Part shown: piece after piece, positions 1 to 11,786 of the stretch
How positions within the stretch are numbered: position 1 is the first letter of the stretch
How the letters are laid out: every line of letters begins with the position of its first letter
Origin: Mercenaria mercenaria
Lineage: Eukaryota; Mollusca; Bivalvia; Venerida; Veneridae
DNA: 64,000 bases
Assembly (NCBI RefSeq): GCF_021730395.1
Contig: NC_069378.1
Location: 45,831,001-45,895,000, forward strand
Reading direction: 5' to 3'
Translations under genes and position numbers: made by a program
The notes under the pieces: model-generated
Told to the model about the DNA's origin: nothing
Databases searched by the model: none
Seen by the model: the letters and a program-made list of their open reading frames with translations, nothing else

Positions 1-330
1 ATAACAAGACTTATTATACATATATAAAAAGGAAAGGAAAGGAAAGCAAAGCAAAACAAAATTATGTCCAGAGATACGACATTTAGAACGTCAACGTTTT
101 AGATGTATTATGGCGACAAACCAGCAGAATTATTTCAAAACTTAAAATTTGTTTAAAACGGATACCACTATCATTAAGATATCAGGTGTTATCTAAAGTT
201 ATTTTGGAGGTACAATATAAAGTAAAAGCTAAATTCATTCATTAATTTCAATTCGCAGATGTTTTACATACTCATTAGTATCAGTTTTTAAGTTATATAA
301 TTTTTATACACGGAATTCTGTCAAGAGCCC
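1..330. repeat. 3' flank of receptor copy A, duplicated in copy B
   Basis: This stretch matches about 46760-47010, with shared blocks such as gtccagagatacgacatt and aaaccagcagaattatttca. It is the outer part of the tandem duplication that also contains the two receptor genes. Homology to copy B stops near 330 and resumes near 11685, so the DNA between is extra in copy A or lost from copy B. I see no gene here. Confidence 0.7.
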
Positions 331-1150
331 CAATTAATAACTCGTATTTGATATGCGTATAACCAAATATTAACAAAGAGTTTGATTTGCTTTATTTTGG
401 CATACATCTTTGGGCACGACATTTCAAGAAGTTTCAAAGTTTCAAAGTTTATTTCATATAACTCTCAGTTCGTACATAATAAAAAACATGAGACAATACA
501 TTTAAATAACTTAGACATAATACATGAAACATGGAGGGAAACAATAAAACTTTATCCTGAATGCAATTATGGTAACTATACATGTACGCTATGACATTAT
601 TGATGCTGCGGTCTTTTTTGGTCATAATTAATAGTCGTATCTGTAGAAGGGTTAAATATAGATCGTGTTTAGTGACATAATATTACCTTAAATGAAGCGT
701 GTAATCGGTTTGGCGTGTAGGCCTACCGGTTCTAGGCGTGTGGCTTTAATTCACCAATTTAACATACTAGTAACAGAATGCCACGTGCAAGTATTTATGA
801 AATAATTAGTGATTTACTATATTTATTTTTGCTGAGATTGTGATAAGGAAATATAAAAATCAGTTAAATTTCTGCTCACGGAATGATTATTCTTGGGATA
901 TGGATGTAAACTGATTTTTTTTTGTGTTTATTTTGTGAGTTTTTCGAAAGTGTTAACCTCTGAACCTATAGCATTGTGTCAAGAAAATGAATAAAGGTTT
1001 TGTTTACGGAACTTTAATTCTTGGGATATGGAATTATTGAATTATTTATTTTGCGTACTATTTAACCATTAATTTTGTGTTTGTTTTGCGGAAGTGATAA
1101 CCTGGAACTTATCTAAGCAATTTGTCCACTACAGCACTTTGTCAGCAAAG
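331..1150. other. AT-rich DNA with a diverged ~130-bp tandem duplication
   Basis: No gene is visible. Two diverged copies of a ~130-145-bp block follow each other. The motif attcttgggatatgg recurs near 889 and 1017, and gtgttaacct / gtgataacct near 950 and 1095. This stretch lies within the part absent from copy B. Confidence 0.4.
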
Positions 1151-2803
1151 TGCATGGAGGTAATATAGAGATGGAGTGCGGACGAAGGCACTTCAAAGGT
1201 ACACTGTGCGGCACCGCGGTTTTGTTATCCTCTGATAAGTACCTGTCAATCAGTAGCAACTAGGTGTTAATCGTATATCATGTTGTTCCTTACGGAGTTT
1301 ATCGAGTGAGACCCGATGAACAGTCGGAATAGTCCGATAATGGGATCGGGATGTTCCGATATTGTCCGTTTAGTAACTACCTGACACTTCAAATACACAT
1401 TCTGACGTTGTTTTGGAAATATTGACATCTTGGCAATTAAAGTTGACGAAATACACGCATTTTCATGTCACCCATGGTCATGCAATTATAACTGATTTAC
1501 ATTGAATTTGGTCTTTTTGGAAAGACTTCATTGTAAGTGTTACTTATGGCAAATAATACGAAAACTAAGATTTTGAAGGGATTTTCTTTTCCAATGAATT
1601 AATTCAAGTAACAGGGCTATGGAGTGATTCTGACAATGACTAGCCATATTGTCCACGTGAACACCCGAACGATAGAGAAATGATTAATTGCGAACATGTA
1701 AAATGCGAATTTGAATGGTGGCACTATTCGTTTGCCAATTTGAAAGGAGAAACTTTACCGGTGTGTCCCTGGATATGTCCAGAATGTAAAGACAAGAAAG
1801 ATATGAATACGAACATTCACTTTATAATAAATGAGATTATAACGTAATATTACTGACCTACAAATCCAATTTTAGCTGTACAGAGCGTACATGGATATTA
1901 AAACAGGTCTTGTCAATATGCTTGTACATTCTAGGCGAATAAGTGAAATGCAAGGCACATATTTAAATAAAATAAAAAAAAAAAAAAACATGTGCATCTT
2001 TACAGGCACTGACCTCCAGATCGTGCGACAAAACTGTGGAAAAATGTTCCACTTTAACCGTGAGATTTTACACCAGCTTCAAATCTGCGAAATAAATTAA
2101 ATAATCGAATAAATAAATAGATGTATAGATATATACACGAAGAAGGCACTTGGTAACTGAATAACTACTTAAAAATAAAATTTAAGTTATATGAACGACT
2201 TACATAAACTTGTAATCAAGACCAAATATATAAAATATGCAGTCTAAAACATGGTCATTATTTAAAATGCTCACAATTGCTCACGTTTTTAATACCCAGT
2301 AAATGAAAATTTGATACCTTAACTTTAATTTAGCATGTCTACATTTTTTAGGAAATGTTAGGAAATCTAAAAGAATTTAGTTTCAAATGACTACATAGAA
2401 AACTGTAAACGCTTACTTTAACGAGTCACTGTTATCTGAAGAGTTACAATATCACAGAAACGCATGCTGAAAGAAGTAGTACATTTATTCTACCGATGAA
2501 TCCCCAGCAGTGCGCATTGTTTGTATTAATTAGTTTCAAAATATGACACGTGCGCATATGTCACCCACAACTTCCGTTTTGTTGAAATTTTGATGCATCT
2601 GCTGATTTACGATAAAACCGCGGTGCCGCACAGTGTGTTCAAAGGATTATGTTAATTACATGTAAAATGGTGATAATTAAGTGACTGTGGTGATATCTCT
2701 CGTAGGATTCTGAAAGGAGCTCAGCAAGGAACAACATGTGGTATAATAAAAAATTATCACCAATTATCTCGTCCGCACTCCATCTCTATATTACCTCCAT
2801 GCA
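1151..2803. mobile_element. Non-autonomous DNA element with terminal inverted repeats
   Basis: The ends are inverted copies of about 35 bp (1151-1185 and 2769-2803, starting TGCATGGAGG), nearly perfect. A second inverted pair lies inside (1202-1227 and 2612-2637, core GCGGCACCGCGG). Both flanks carry AAG, a possible 3-bp target duplication. No transposase is visible. A decayed PHD-finger frame lies inside (1644-1847), so the element may have carried or captured that domain. The superfamily is not assigned. Confidence 0.7.
1644..1847 (+). pseudogene. Degenerate PHD-finger reading frame
   Basis: In the frame between stops at 1641 and 1845 the sequence keeps the C-terminal PHD layout: two cysteines spaced Cys-x4-Cys, then EWWH, then W-I-C-P-E-C about 20 residues on. 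Two expected zinc ligands are replaced: the second Cys of the first pair and the Cys that normally follows the His (WWHYSF where a WxHxxC pattern is expected). A stop lies three codons before the first cysteine. This fits a broken exon of a PHD protein inside the inverted-repeat element. PHD fingers bind histone H3 tails and occur in several transposon proteins; which parent this came from is unknown. Confidence 0.5.
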
Positions 2804-3067
2804 AAGCGTGAGTATTTCATTATAAAAAAAAAACAAAAAAGAAAGAAAGAAAAAAAAACAGTGTCAATTATGTTGTAATATACTGTACATATTGATATTA
2901 TAATGCATGAAATGTCAAAGAAATGGTGGTTCTACAGTATTGAGTCAGACTTGTTAACAGTAAATGTAGAAACAAAGTTGACGCAAAACTAAAACAACGA
3001 CACGTACATAAACATGATAAGAATAACGCAAGATAACATTGCAACACCAGGAACGTTATAGACATAA

Positions 3068-3165
3068 GAAAGGAAACATGACACAAAATAACTTCAGTAA
3101 TAAGTTAGTAAATATGGGGAAACAAATTGATACAAAATTGCTCCAGTAATAAGTTAGTAAATATA
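3068..3165. repeat. 49-bp minisatellite, left part (2 units)
   Basis: There are two units of gggaaacaaattga...taaatata. The second runs from 3117 to 3165 and ends exactly where the transposon begins. The same unit, in the same orientation, resumes at 10958, so one array was split by the insertion. Confidence 0.85.
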
Positions 3166-3189
3166 CTGGTTTGGACTAGTTTCCGGACA
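3166..3189 (+). repeat. Left terminal inverted repeat of the transposon
   Basis: It begins CTGGTTTGGACTAG and ends TTCCGGACA. A related ~16-bp copy (accagtttccggaca) follows directly at about 3191-3205, so the left end has a short sub-terminal direct repeat. Confidence 0.8.
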
Positions 3190-3690
3190 GGACCAGTTTC
3201 CGGACACATGTAATAATCGCTTTATTTCGGCGTTATTCACGTAATTGTTTCATCTGGATCAGTTGGATGTTTGTTCTTCATGTATTCAACAAACCACTAT
3301 ATTACAGGACTGTTTAACATTAGGTTTTATGATGATATCTCACCTGTGTTTTTCTGACTTAGTGGGGCATGAAGATAGCATTGTGCATGCGCAGTAGTTT
3401 ACACTTGTCGAGGTATCAAATGGGGAAGAAATAATTTAACTACATATTGTCTGCTGATAACATTTGCTACTTTTAATTTCACGGTAATAGTTACATAAAA
3501 TGCAGGGCTGTCGATTTTTGCAGTCTAGTTTTATTCTATATCTATTGGAATTATTAAGAATTCGTGTTAGACGAAATTCGAGCTTTTTACAATAGACGAG
3601 TTTCACAATCCCGTTAATCCGATAATCTTTTAATCGAGCTGATTCGAAAACGAGGCTGAGGATGTATTGATTTTATTCATGATTAAAACA

Positions 3691-6600
3691 ATGGCGGATA
3701 AGCATACAGATAACGCGTTAGATGTCAATATTGATAAATTATGGACTTACACATGTAAAGATTTGAAAGATATTTTGCGGAATCTTGGACAACCGGTGTC
3801 AGGAAATAAGGACATACTTGTAGCTCGTGTTTATAGTGCTTCATTAACGGGAAAAGTGAATGAAAGTCAGCCGGTTGAATGCGGAAGTGAAACACAACAC
3901 AAAGAATGCGATGCGTTGAGTGTTCTTCGTACAAGTCAAACCAATGAAATAACTTATAATGACATAATGCTTACAACTAGCGGTCGAGTATGGTCGAATG
4001 ATTTACGTGATTTACCAAACTTTACATTTGATAAGTTATTCACATACTTGGTGGAACGTACCAACAAATATGGTGCCAGTGAGATGAAAGGTGTATCATA
4101 CAAAAAAATGAAATCCTACCAGTTCTTTGTGGAAGGTCATGTTACTTCTTATGAGATTGCTAAGAGCAATGGACTTTCCTGGGTCAGGTGTAAGGTGATT
4201 GCTTCCATGAAACAAGAGAAGTACAAGGTGATAGTTGTATTTGAAGATGATGATGTGAAGTTTGCAGCATGTGAATGCCCAGCAGGGTACGTACCCATTC
4301 ATTTTCCTGTACATTTTTATTTTATTTGTAATCAATCTCACTCGCGGGTTCTAAGCATATATATCGAATATAAAATGTTAACAGTGATTTGCAGCATTCT
4401 CCGTTATTTATTAACTCGAGTAGTAAAACTAATTCAACAATATTCATGAGCACAATCCATGTCTTCATACTAAAGAAACATTAAGTGTATTATTTAAATT
4501 TATCAGTCCCGAGAAAAACAAGAGTTTGATAAAAGCTTCCAGTTACGGCATACAATTGCTATTATCATTCATCAAATATATGCAATTATATTTTTTCTCG
4601 GGATTAAAGATTTATAAACAGTTTCTACTTGTTTCCTGTCACCGGACCTCTAGACACTGGCCCACTGCCATTCTAGAATAGTGGTCCACACATGTAAATT
4701 TTTATAAGAGAAGTTTCATGAATAATGAATTGCTGTAAGGCCGGTTTTTGCATGACGTTGATCATTATGATCCATACTGTACCTGAACATCTCATGGTAC
4801 CTATACTGTCTGAATAGTGAACAGTATGGATCCTGATCAGACTGCACGGATATACATGCTGATTTTGATCCATACTGGTCACAATAATGAATTGCTGTAA
4901 GGCCGATGTTTGCATGACGCTGCTCACATATGTAAAAAAGGAGGAAACAAACAAACTGATAACATTCTGATTAAAAATAAGAATATTCTTTAAAAATTGT
5001 ACGCAATGCCGAAACAAACAAACCGATAATATCCTGATTAAAAATAGGAATATTTTTAAGCCGAAACAAACAAACCGATAAAAATAAACATCCTGATTAA
5101 AAAAAGGAATATTCTTTAAAAATTGTACTCAATGCCACTGTGTACAATTTTTAAAGAATATTCCTATTTTTAATCAGGATGTTATCGGTTTGTTTGTTTC
5201 CTCATTTCTATATATGTGAGCAGCGTCATGCAAAAACCGGCCTTACAGCAATTCATTATTGTGACCAGTAGGGATCAAAATCAGCATGTATATCCGTGCA
5301 GTCTGATCAGGATCCATACTGTTCACTAGTCAGACAGTATAGGTACCATGAGATGTTCAGGTAACAGTATGGATCATGATGATCAGACTGCAAGGCTTGT
5401 TTTCGCATGACACGGCTCATATGTATATCAGTTACTCAGTATGCTAAATCATGTTTATAATTAGAATTTGCCTTTTGTATTTTTCAGGCTTGGAATCAAC
5501 GGAAATGGCAAATGTAACCATGTGGGTGGGCTGCTTTTTGCAATTGAAGACTTCACGGCCAAAGGGAAGCAAGACGGACCGGTAAAGATGTCAAGTACGT
5601 CCAGGTTGAATGAATGGATTGTTCCACGCAATCTGCCTATACAGGCAAAGTCTTTGTCAGAAATGAAAATAAGGAAATTTAAATATGGAAAGTCTTCCAA
5701 GGAGAAACCAACTGTGAATGACTTTGATCCACGTGCTCCACAAGACCGCGTTCTAGATACTTTCGCCCTGCAGCAGCTACACCGTAAATTGCAAGATTGT
5801 GCTTCAAGCTCTGGGTTTTTCCTTTACCACGATGACCCAGAATCTATGTCAATTCCTGAAGCAGACTATTACGACACGATTGATGGCGAGTGTTTAGGAC
5901 TGGATGTGTCTATTAATTCCACATTTACAGATTTTGAAGAGACTATTAAGGAATCCGAAAATCCTGGTTTAAGTCTAACACAACCTAAGTGTAAAATTAG
6001 TGTTAACCCTCAAATCAGTGATCAGGAACAGATTGATGATAAATTTATTAGGTCATATGTTGAAGAAGTGATTGAAAATGAAAAAATTAGTGATGAAGAA
6101 ATACAGGATGTAGAGAAAAGGACTATTGATCAGGCTAACAGTGATGAGTGGATGGAGTGGCACAAACATAAAATTACCGCATCCAATTTTGGTAAGGTGT
6201 TTAAATGTAGAGTCCCTGAAAGTGCCATTAAACAGTTATTGTACACAAATGCTAGTAGTTATACACTGCAGTATGGAAAGGATAATGAACAAAATGCTGT
6301 AAAGGCTTATATGAACATGAAAGCAAAAAATGGCACACCGGTTAAAGTTGAGGATGCTGGTCTCGTTCTTTCGAAGGATAGGCCGGGATTAGGCGCTAGC
6401 TTAGACGGCCGAGTTACTGATGAATCAGTCGATGATTCCTGTGGTGGACTGGAGTGCAAGTGCCCTATCAGTCAGAAGGGAAAGACTGCCATTGTCGCTT
6501 GCTCTGACAAAAACTTTTATTTACAGGATGTTAACGGTCAAATTGCTTTAAAGAGAAATCATAATTATTACATACAAATTCAAGGTCAAATGTTTTGCAC

Positions 6601-6841
6601 AGGACTGAAATGGGTTGATTTCGTTGTGTGGTTTGGGGACGACCAAGATATATTTTGTGAACGTATTTATTTTAACGAAAAACAATGGTATTCCGAGTAT
6701 TTACCAGTACTAGATTTGTTTTATAAGTGGGTGTTTGTGCCAGAACTCTTGACTAGACGGTTGGAAAGAGGCTTGTCTTTAATAACTCCTGAGCAGTGGA
6801 AAAACTTAAAATACTCAGATGAGGAAGTGGAAAGTGACTAA
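3691..6841 (+). CDS. SAP-SWIM-YqaJ nuclease-like protein of the transposon
   Basis: There are two exons, 3691-4286 and 5488-6841, with donor GCAGG|GTACGT and acceptor TTTTTCAG|G. They join in frame to 649 residues. An N-terminal SAP-like helix pair (about residues 15-50, LKDILRNLG) suggests DNA binding. A SWIM zinc finger is split by the intron: C194-x-C196 ends exon 1 and C208-x-H210 opens exon 2. The C-terminal half is a YqaJ-type PD-(D/E)xK fold: ITASNFGKVF near 425, E466, GASLDG with D505, and LECKCP with E521 and K523. Members of this fold are nucleases or recombinases; the role in transposition is inferred. I chose ATG 3691 (aacaATGG) over 3679. Its 3' end faces the 3' end of the transposase gene. 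Confidence 0.85.
4741..5420. mobile_element. Fold-back MITE in the intron of the YqaJ gene
   Basis: A large palindrome lies wholly in the intron. The left arm (about 4741-5129) reads back as the right arm (about 5143-5420); shared blocks include ggccggtttttgcatgac and ctgatcaggatcc. The centre is near 5136. The left arm also has partial internal tandem copies of a ctgattaaaaataggaat block. Related fragments occur near 7940-8000, so the family invaded this transposon at least twice. Confidence 0.75.
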
Positions 6842-7167
6842 TTAAACTTACAGGAAAACTGAAAAATACATGTACTATAGACTATATTGCTATATATATT
6901 TATTCTGATACTATTATGCATTCCTGATTATTGGTTATGCTAAGTATTGTTATCTGTTTAAAAGACTGTATATAAAGCTGAGAATTCCAATGTTATTCTT
7001 TTTTTTTCCCTTGTGACAGGACCAGTTTTAGGACATTGATACTGTTTGAATGTGCAGTATCTGATCAGGATTATGCTTAGCTGTTAGCTGACCTCGGACC
7101 GATGTGACAGTATACAAATATTTATGGTCAATACAAGGATTCGAAGCTTTACTGTACATCAATACTG

Positions 7168-7475
7168 CTAAGGTGGAAAAAGAATTGTTTGTTTCCGGTA
7201 TCATGACCTAACCGGTATTTTTAATTTTTGCCTGACCCTAAATATTTTTTGGATTCAGAGAATTTTTTTTTTTCGACTTTTTAACAAAAAGGTGTAAAAC
7301 TGCAGTCTTTCTGCTTTCTAAAGGCATAACCCCATTATTTTCATTCATTATTTTTTTGACACAAAAATAATTTCCGAAAAGTCTCAATAAAAAAATTCAA
7401 AAAAAATTCTGACCTACCACACACTATTTTTTTTTTTTAATGCTACCGGAAACAAAGAATTTTTTTAAGGCCTTA
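7168..7475. mobile_element. Small MITE between the two transposon genes
   Basis: Inverted ends carry the shared core tttgtttccggta (near 7188-7202) and its reverse complement taccggaaacaaa (near 7443-7456). The interior is T-rich then A-rich with no frame. It sits between the convergent 3' ends of the YqaJ and transposase genes, where it would disrupt neither. Confidence 0.6.
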
Positions 7476-8076
7476 TTAATTTTAATGCAAAGTAAGTGTG
7501 CTTCTTAACCACTCTACTGAGGAGGCCATCTCTTCACAGATGTTATCCTTCAAACAATCTAACCAGAGGCATTACTTCATTCAACAAATAGATTGGTTTC
7601 AATCCCATGCTGCTTAAAAATCTAAGTATTGGAAAGAAAATGGTGAAAAGAAAAAATATTTATAATTTATTTTCAGAAAAAGTAAGAATATCATTGTTAA
7701 CACCAATATACATCTAATAGAAGTATAATCAACTTTTCAATTAAAAACTGCGAAATTTGTACTGTGATTTAACAATATTTTAAGCACAGACTGGTTCTGA
7801 GTGACCAGACCATACTACATAAACTATAACTGGTTAAGCTGCCGTACTCCATGACACAACTTCTAAGCAGAAATCAAATAAAACAACAGTTTTCTTACAT
7901 TACTTAACATTATGCACACGGGTGAAAAATGTATTGCCTTTGTGACAAGTGCAGTCTGATCATGATCGGCACTGTTCGCTATTCAGTCAGTTAATTTTGA
8001 ATAATGTAAACAGTTTGTCTAAACTGAAGGATGGATAAGTTTTTCTGCTGCGTCTTATAATTCAACAGTAACCGAG

Positions 8077-10755
8077 TCAATCAGAATCACATTCCTTTGA
8101 AACTGCACTACCTGGCTCTACTAAAGGCGGCAGAAAGCATGTCAAGTAAGAAATGACCTTAAATATCTGACCAGCAATATGTGACAAACTTAAGGGTAAA
8201 ACACCATCCAATATATGATAGTTCTTTATCCTACCAATCTCTCTTTCTACATGTATTCTTACTGTAGCAATTTTAATTGTTTCTTCTACTTCCGCCGAGG
8301 ATAGCTGTTTATTTAGTTTGAATGGCGGTATGTTAAGTGTCACTCCCTTTGGAAGTATATCACCAATGTCAAAACCTTTATCTGCCATTACATTATCACC
8401 ACTATCTAGCAAATCTAACACCCCGCTACGTTTTGTGATTTCCTTATCTGACACCCTACCTCCCCACAAATCTGAGACGAAAGTCACAGTGCCGTTAGGC
8501 GAGACGCCAACTAACACCTTAAATGTGTTGTGGTGCTTGTAATTTGACCATGTTTGAGACTGACTTGTCATGGAACTAGGGATTTCTACAAACACCTCTG
8601 TACAGTCTAAAATGATCCTTGTTGTAGGATATTGCTTAAATGAATCTGGCATATTTTGTCTAATCTTTTCCTGTGATGGAAATGGAAACAGTAAAGGTAG
8701 CTCATGATGTAAGAAATTTATCCAAGTAGTGAAAATCTTTGAAAACTGAGATACTGAAATTTCAAATCTATCAGCAATATCTTTCACAAAAAGTCCAACT
8801 TTGAGTCTAATCAAAACCATGAAAAATTCATCTTTTAATGATAGTTTCCTCTTCTTGCCTGGCTTTCCCCCTTGAATCTGGTACTGTTTGTTGTCAGTCT
8901 GTTCACTCTGCCCTCTCCAATATTGGAGACGGGCTGCTTTATTTTCAAGATATTCATAAACTGCTATAAAAACACCATAATTTTGAAAGCCAGTATAAAA
9001 AGACATGGCATCATTGTCATGTCTAATCTTTTCAATGCTGAATCTGTTTTCTTCAAAAAAATTTATCATTGCCTTAAGTTCTGAAATTTTGGTTTTTGCC
9101 TTCTTAAGATCTTCTTCTAGTGTCTCAATCTGATGCCTTAAAGTGTCATTTGAACCGATGTCCTTCACAGCATCTTCAAATTTATAGAAACTGTAACAAT
9201 GTTCATCTTTAAGTTTATTTTCATAAACATGCTCCCAGGACGTCTGTGTGCCCATTTCCTTCGTGGAAACCTCTGTCTGCGTACAATGGCTGGTCACCTA
9301 AAGTTAAAAAAAAATTTCAACATATCACAGCTATTTTTAATCAGCATAGTTTAGCATGAGAAAATCTCAGTAGCAATAATATGAAAGCAGAGGACTCCAA
9401 AAATTACAGCAAAGCTGCAGACTAGGTTTTATTCAGTCTGTACATCTAATTGCTTGTTTCGGTGAAATCAATATTTATTTCGTCATATTGCAGTGATACA
9501 AATGCCTGCACAGTGGTCCTGGGTTTGAGATATTTTTTTCACCACCTGTTACATGTATGATAGTTACTGCACTCACTTAGAATATCGGCATGTGACTTGT
9601 TTTTTGAAAACAATCTGTTTATACATATACATTATTGTTTATATTTGCAAATTCCTGCTGATGTTTGTTGATTTTATTTATTGATTTATCGATTAGTTTT
9701 TATCTAGAAAGAATGAACAAGCAATACCATTTCTTTGCCTCGGTTTGGCTTCTCATCATCAATCCCGTCACCAGGTTCTGTCAGGTTCTCGGAATCCATA
9801 CTGAGTGTACTTAGTGGAATCCTTTGTGTGGGTGCTTTTCTTTGACCAACTGGGGCTTTGTTCCAACTGAATGCACATGGTTCTACACCTTGTTTAAGAG
9901 TCCATATCTTATTGACAAGCGATACCTTAATCTGATCTTTCAGAAAGTGCTGATGACAAATTCTAGTGTTTTTTGACATTTCAAATCCATCACGACCATG
10001 TTGACGTTTAATCAGACAACACCACCTGTCCCTTTTACGTTTGTCTACCAACACAGATTGGGGAACTGAGAAAAAATGAATATCCGACTTAGAACCATCA
10101 GCAAGTAACTGGAAATTATAACATCCATATACTGCACACTGCCGTCCTCTTGAGCTGTTGGGTCTTTGTGGCTCAGTCATTTTCAGCACTCTGCAAGTTA
10201 AGCAAGCATTTCAATAAGACCTTTCAATAAACAACATACTAAGTTAACATTTGATTGTTTACATGTTTTGGGAAGCAGGCAATCTGTCATCTAAATAAAG
10301 CAAACTTGCACATTTCATTAACTTAAATGATTAACATAATCTTTCGAAGCGTAACAAACCCGAAATGTGTGCTTGTCTGCAAAATAAAACCACTATAAAA
10401 CTGCCGGTACCAACCGACAACAACAACAATATACAGAACGAAGCGTAAATACTACTTAAACACGATTAAATTTGCATCATATTAAGAATATTTTTAATAC
10501 TCACACAAATCTGAACCATTTCATTGCGATATCACAAAATAAATATCGATTTTTACCTTCAAAAACGACGAAAAACCTATCTTTTTTTCTCACTTCCTGG
10601 TTTTGACTGTTTACATCCAGAGCCTCGTTCTGGATTATTTCGACAAGGGAAGTAACTCGGTAACTATTCTGATTTAACCGAACGTGAAAAGGGTCTATTA
10701 GCTTCTCTTTGCTTTCGTAGCTGCTATTGAATGTCAGGTTATCTTTCATGTGCAT
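8077..10755 (-). CDS. THAP-HTH-DDE transposase (DDE_Tnp_4 type)
   Basis: Inferred exons are 10505-10755, 9728-10190 and 8077-9297; phases match across both introns, giving 644 residues. The first exon has no recognised domain and may be untranslated, in which case translation starts at 10180. Exon 2 encodes a C2CH THAP zinc finger: counting from that ATG, C15, C20, C75, H78 with FFSVP and RDRW between. Exon 3 has a coiled coil (about its residues 55-90), a helix-turn-helix (153-195, VKDIADRFEISVSQFSKIF) and a DDE domain with D231 (IILDCTE), D306 (VMADKGF) and E351 (HVEREIGRIK). These are the expected catalytic acids of IS5/Harbinger-like nucleases. THAP should bind the element's ends; the nuclease cuts and joins. 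No break is seen, so the gene may be active or recently active. Confidence 0.87.
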
Positions 10756-10930
10756 TTTAGTAAAGATTAATGATAAAGAAATGTGTAAAAATAATTTAAT
10801 TACTTATTTTGATATCAAAATAATTGCTGATTACAACATCGGATGCAGAAGGAGCTGAAGTTAGTGCAGTGTGGGCTTCATTTAGGTCAAATATGTTGTT
10901 GAGAAATAACAGAGCCGAAATATGAAAATT
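10756..10930. promoter_or_regulatory. Sub-terminal region upstream of the transposase
   Basis: This is the only DNA between the transposase first exon and the right terminal repeat, so any element-encoded promoter must lie here or inside exon 1. It is AT-rich, with no clear TATA box or coding frame. Confidence 0.3.
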
Positions 10931-10955
10931 TGTCCGGATACTGGATCCCAACCAG
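10931..10955 (-). repeat. Right terminal inverted repeat of the transposon
   Basis: Read on the minus strand it begins CTGGTTGGGATCCAG and ends TATCCGGACA. It matches the left end with three substitutions and a one-base gap. Confidence 0.8.
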
Positions 10956-10957
10956 GA

Positions 10958-11128
10958 GGGAAACAAATTGACATAAAATTGCTCCAGTAATAACTTAGTA
11001 AATATAGGGAAACAAACTGACATAAAATTGCTCCAGTAATAACTTAGTAAATATAGGGAAACAAATTGACATAAAATTGCTCCAGTAATAACTTAGTAAA
11101 TATAGGGAAACTAACTGACATAAAATTG
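10958..11128. repeat. 49-bp minisatellite, right part (~3.5 units)
   Basis: Units begin gggaaacaaa at 10958, 11007, 11056 and 11105, an exact 49-bp period. This continues the array seen at 3068-3165 on the other side of the transposon. Confidence 0.9.
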
Positions 11129-11684
11129 CAATAGCAACAAATACGAAACATGTCAAAAACTAGGCACACAAATTGCAAATTTTAAATAAATCACATTTCT
11201 ACAAGCATAATAATACATAATAATTTATTCAAGCAACATTGCTCATGAACAAAGCACAAATTCACATTTTATAATTACGTAATCAACATGAAACAAAACA
11301 GCTTTTCTAGGAGTAAGTTCATTAACATGCTTTTACAAAATATTCAATATACAGCTATACTCCAGGCACAATCAATAAATTATTCATTATCATAGACAAC
11401 AGATAGATATGTAAGGAATGATTCCATATTTCTTGATCGAATATTCATACATTTTGTTTTACAACAGTTCAGTGTAACCAAGAATGTGCGTTGAACAAAA
11501 ACATACATCTATTGTTATAGTATATAATTTATGAGGCTATACCAAGGAGCTGAAATCTTGCCGTCAGAAATCGGGTAACTAAAGAAACCGTTACTTATAA
11601 GTCATTATCTCTATCGTTTTAAATCAGTTTCCCTGTAATTACATTCACATTGTTTCCTATTTAAATTTAGGGCCTCTATGGAGC
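11129..11684. other. AT-rich spacer
   Basis: I see no gene, repeat array or clear element here. Similarity to the 3' flank of receptor copy B (from about 47100) resumes at the end of this stretch. Confidence 0.4.
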
Positions 11685-11786
11685 ATATATAAAGGAAATG
11701 AGTAAATATGCACATCTATGTGTCATACATTCTTAGCATATCACAAACGTCCATATGGTTCATCTGGTTTTACGTGAACCACAAAA

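Larger units (their letters stand above)
3166..10955. mobile_element. Two-gene DNA transposon, ISL2EU-like, apparently intact
   Basis: This 7790-bp element is bounded by imperfect ~25-bp terminal inverted repeats, both beginning CTGGTT and sharing TCCGGACA. It carries two convergent genes, a SAP-SWIM-YqaJ protein (3691-6841, +) and a THAP-DDE transposase (8077-10755, -). Both are open across all inferred exons. The boundaries are fixed independently: a 49-bp minisatellite unit ends at 3165 and the next begins at 10958. The 2 bp TA at 3164-3165 and GA at 10956-10957 may be a mutated target duplication. From memory, a transposase paired with a YqaJ-like protein marks the ISL2EU group of IS5/ISL2-related eukaryotic transposons; that assignment needs a profile search. 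Two smaller fold-back elements are nested inside. Confidence 0.85.
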
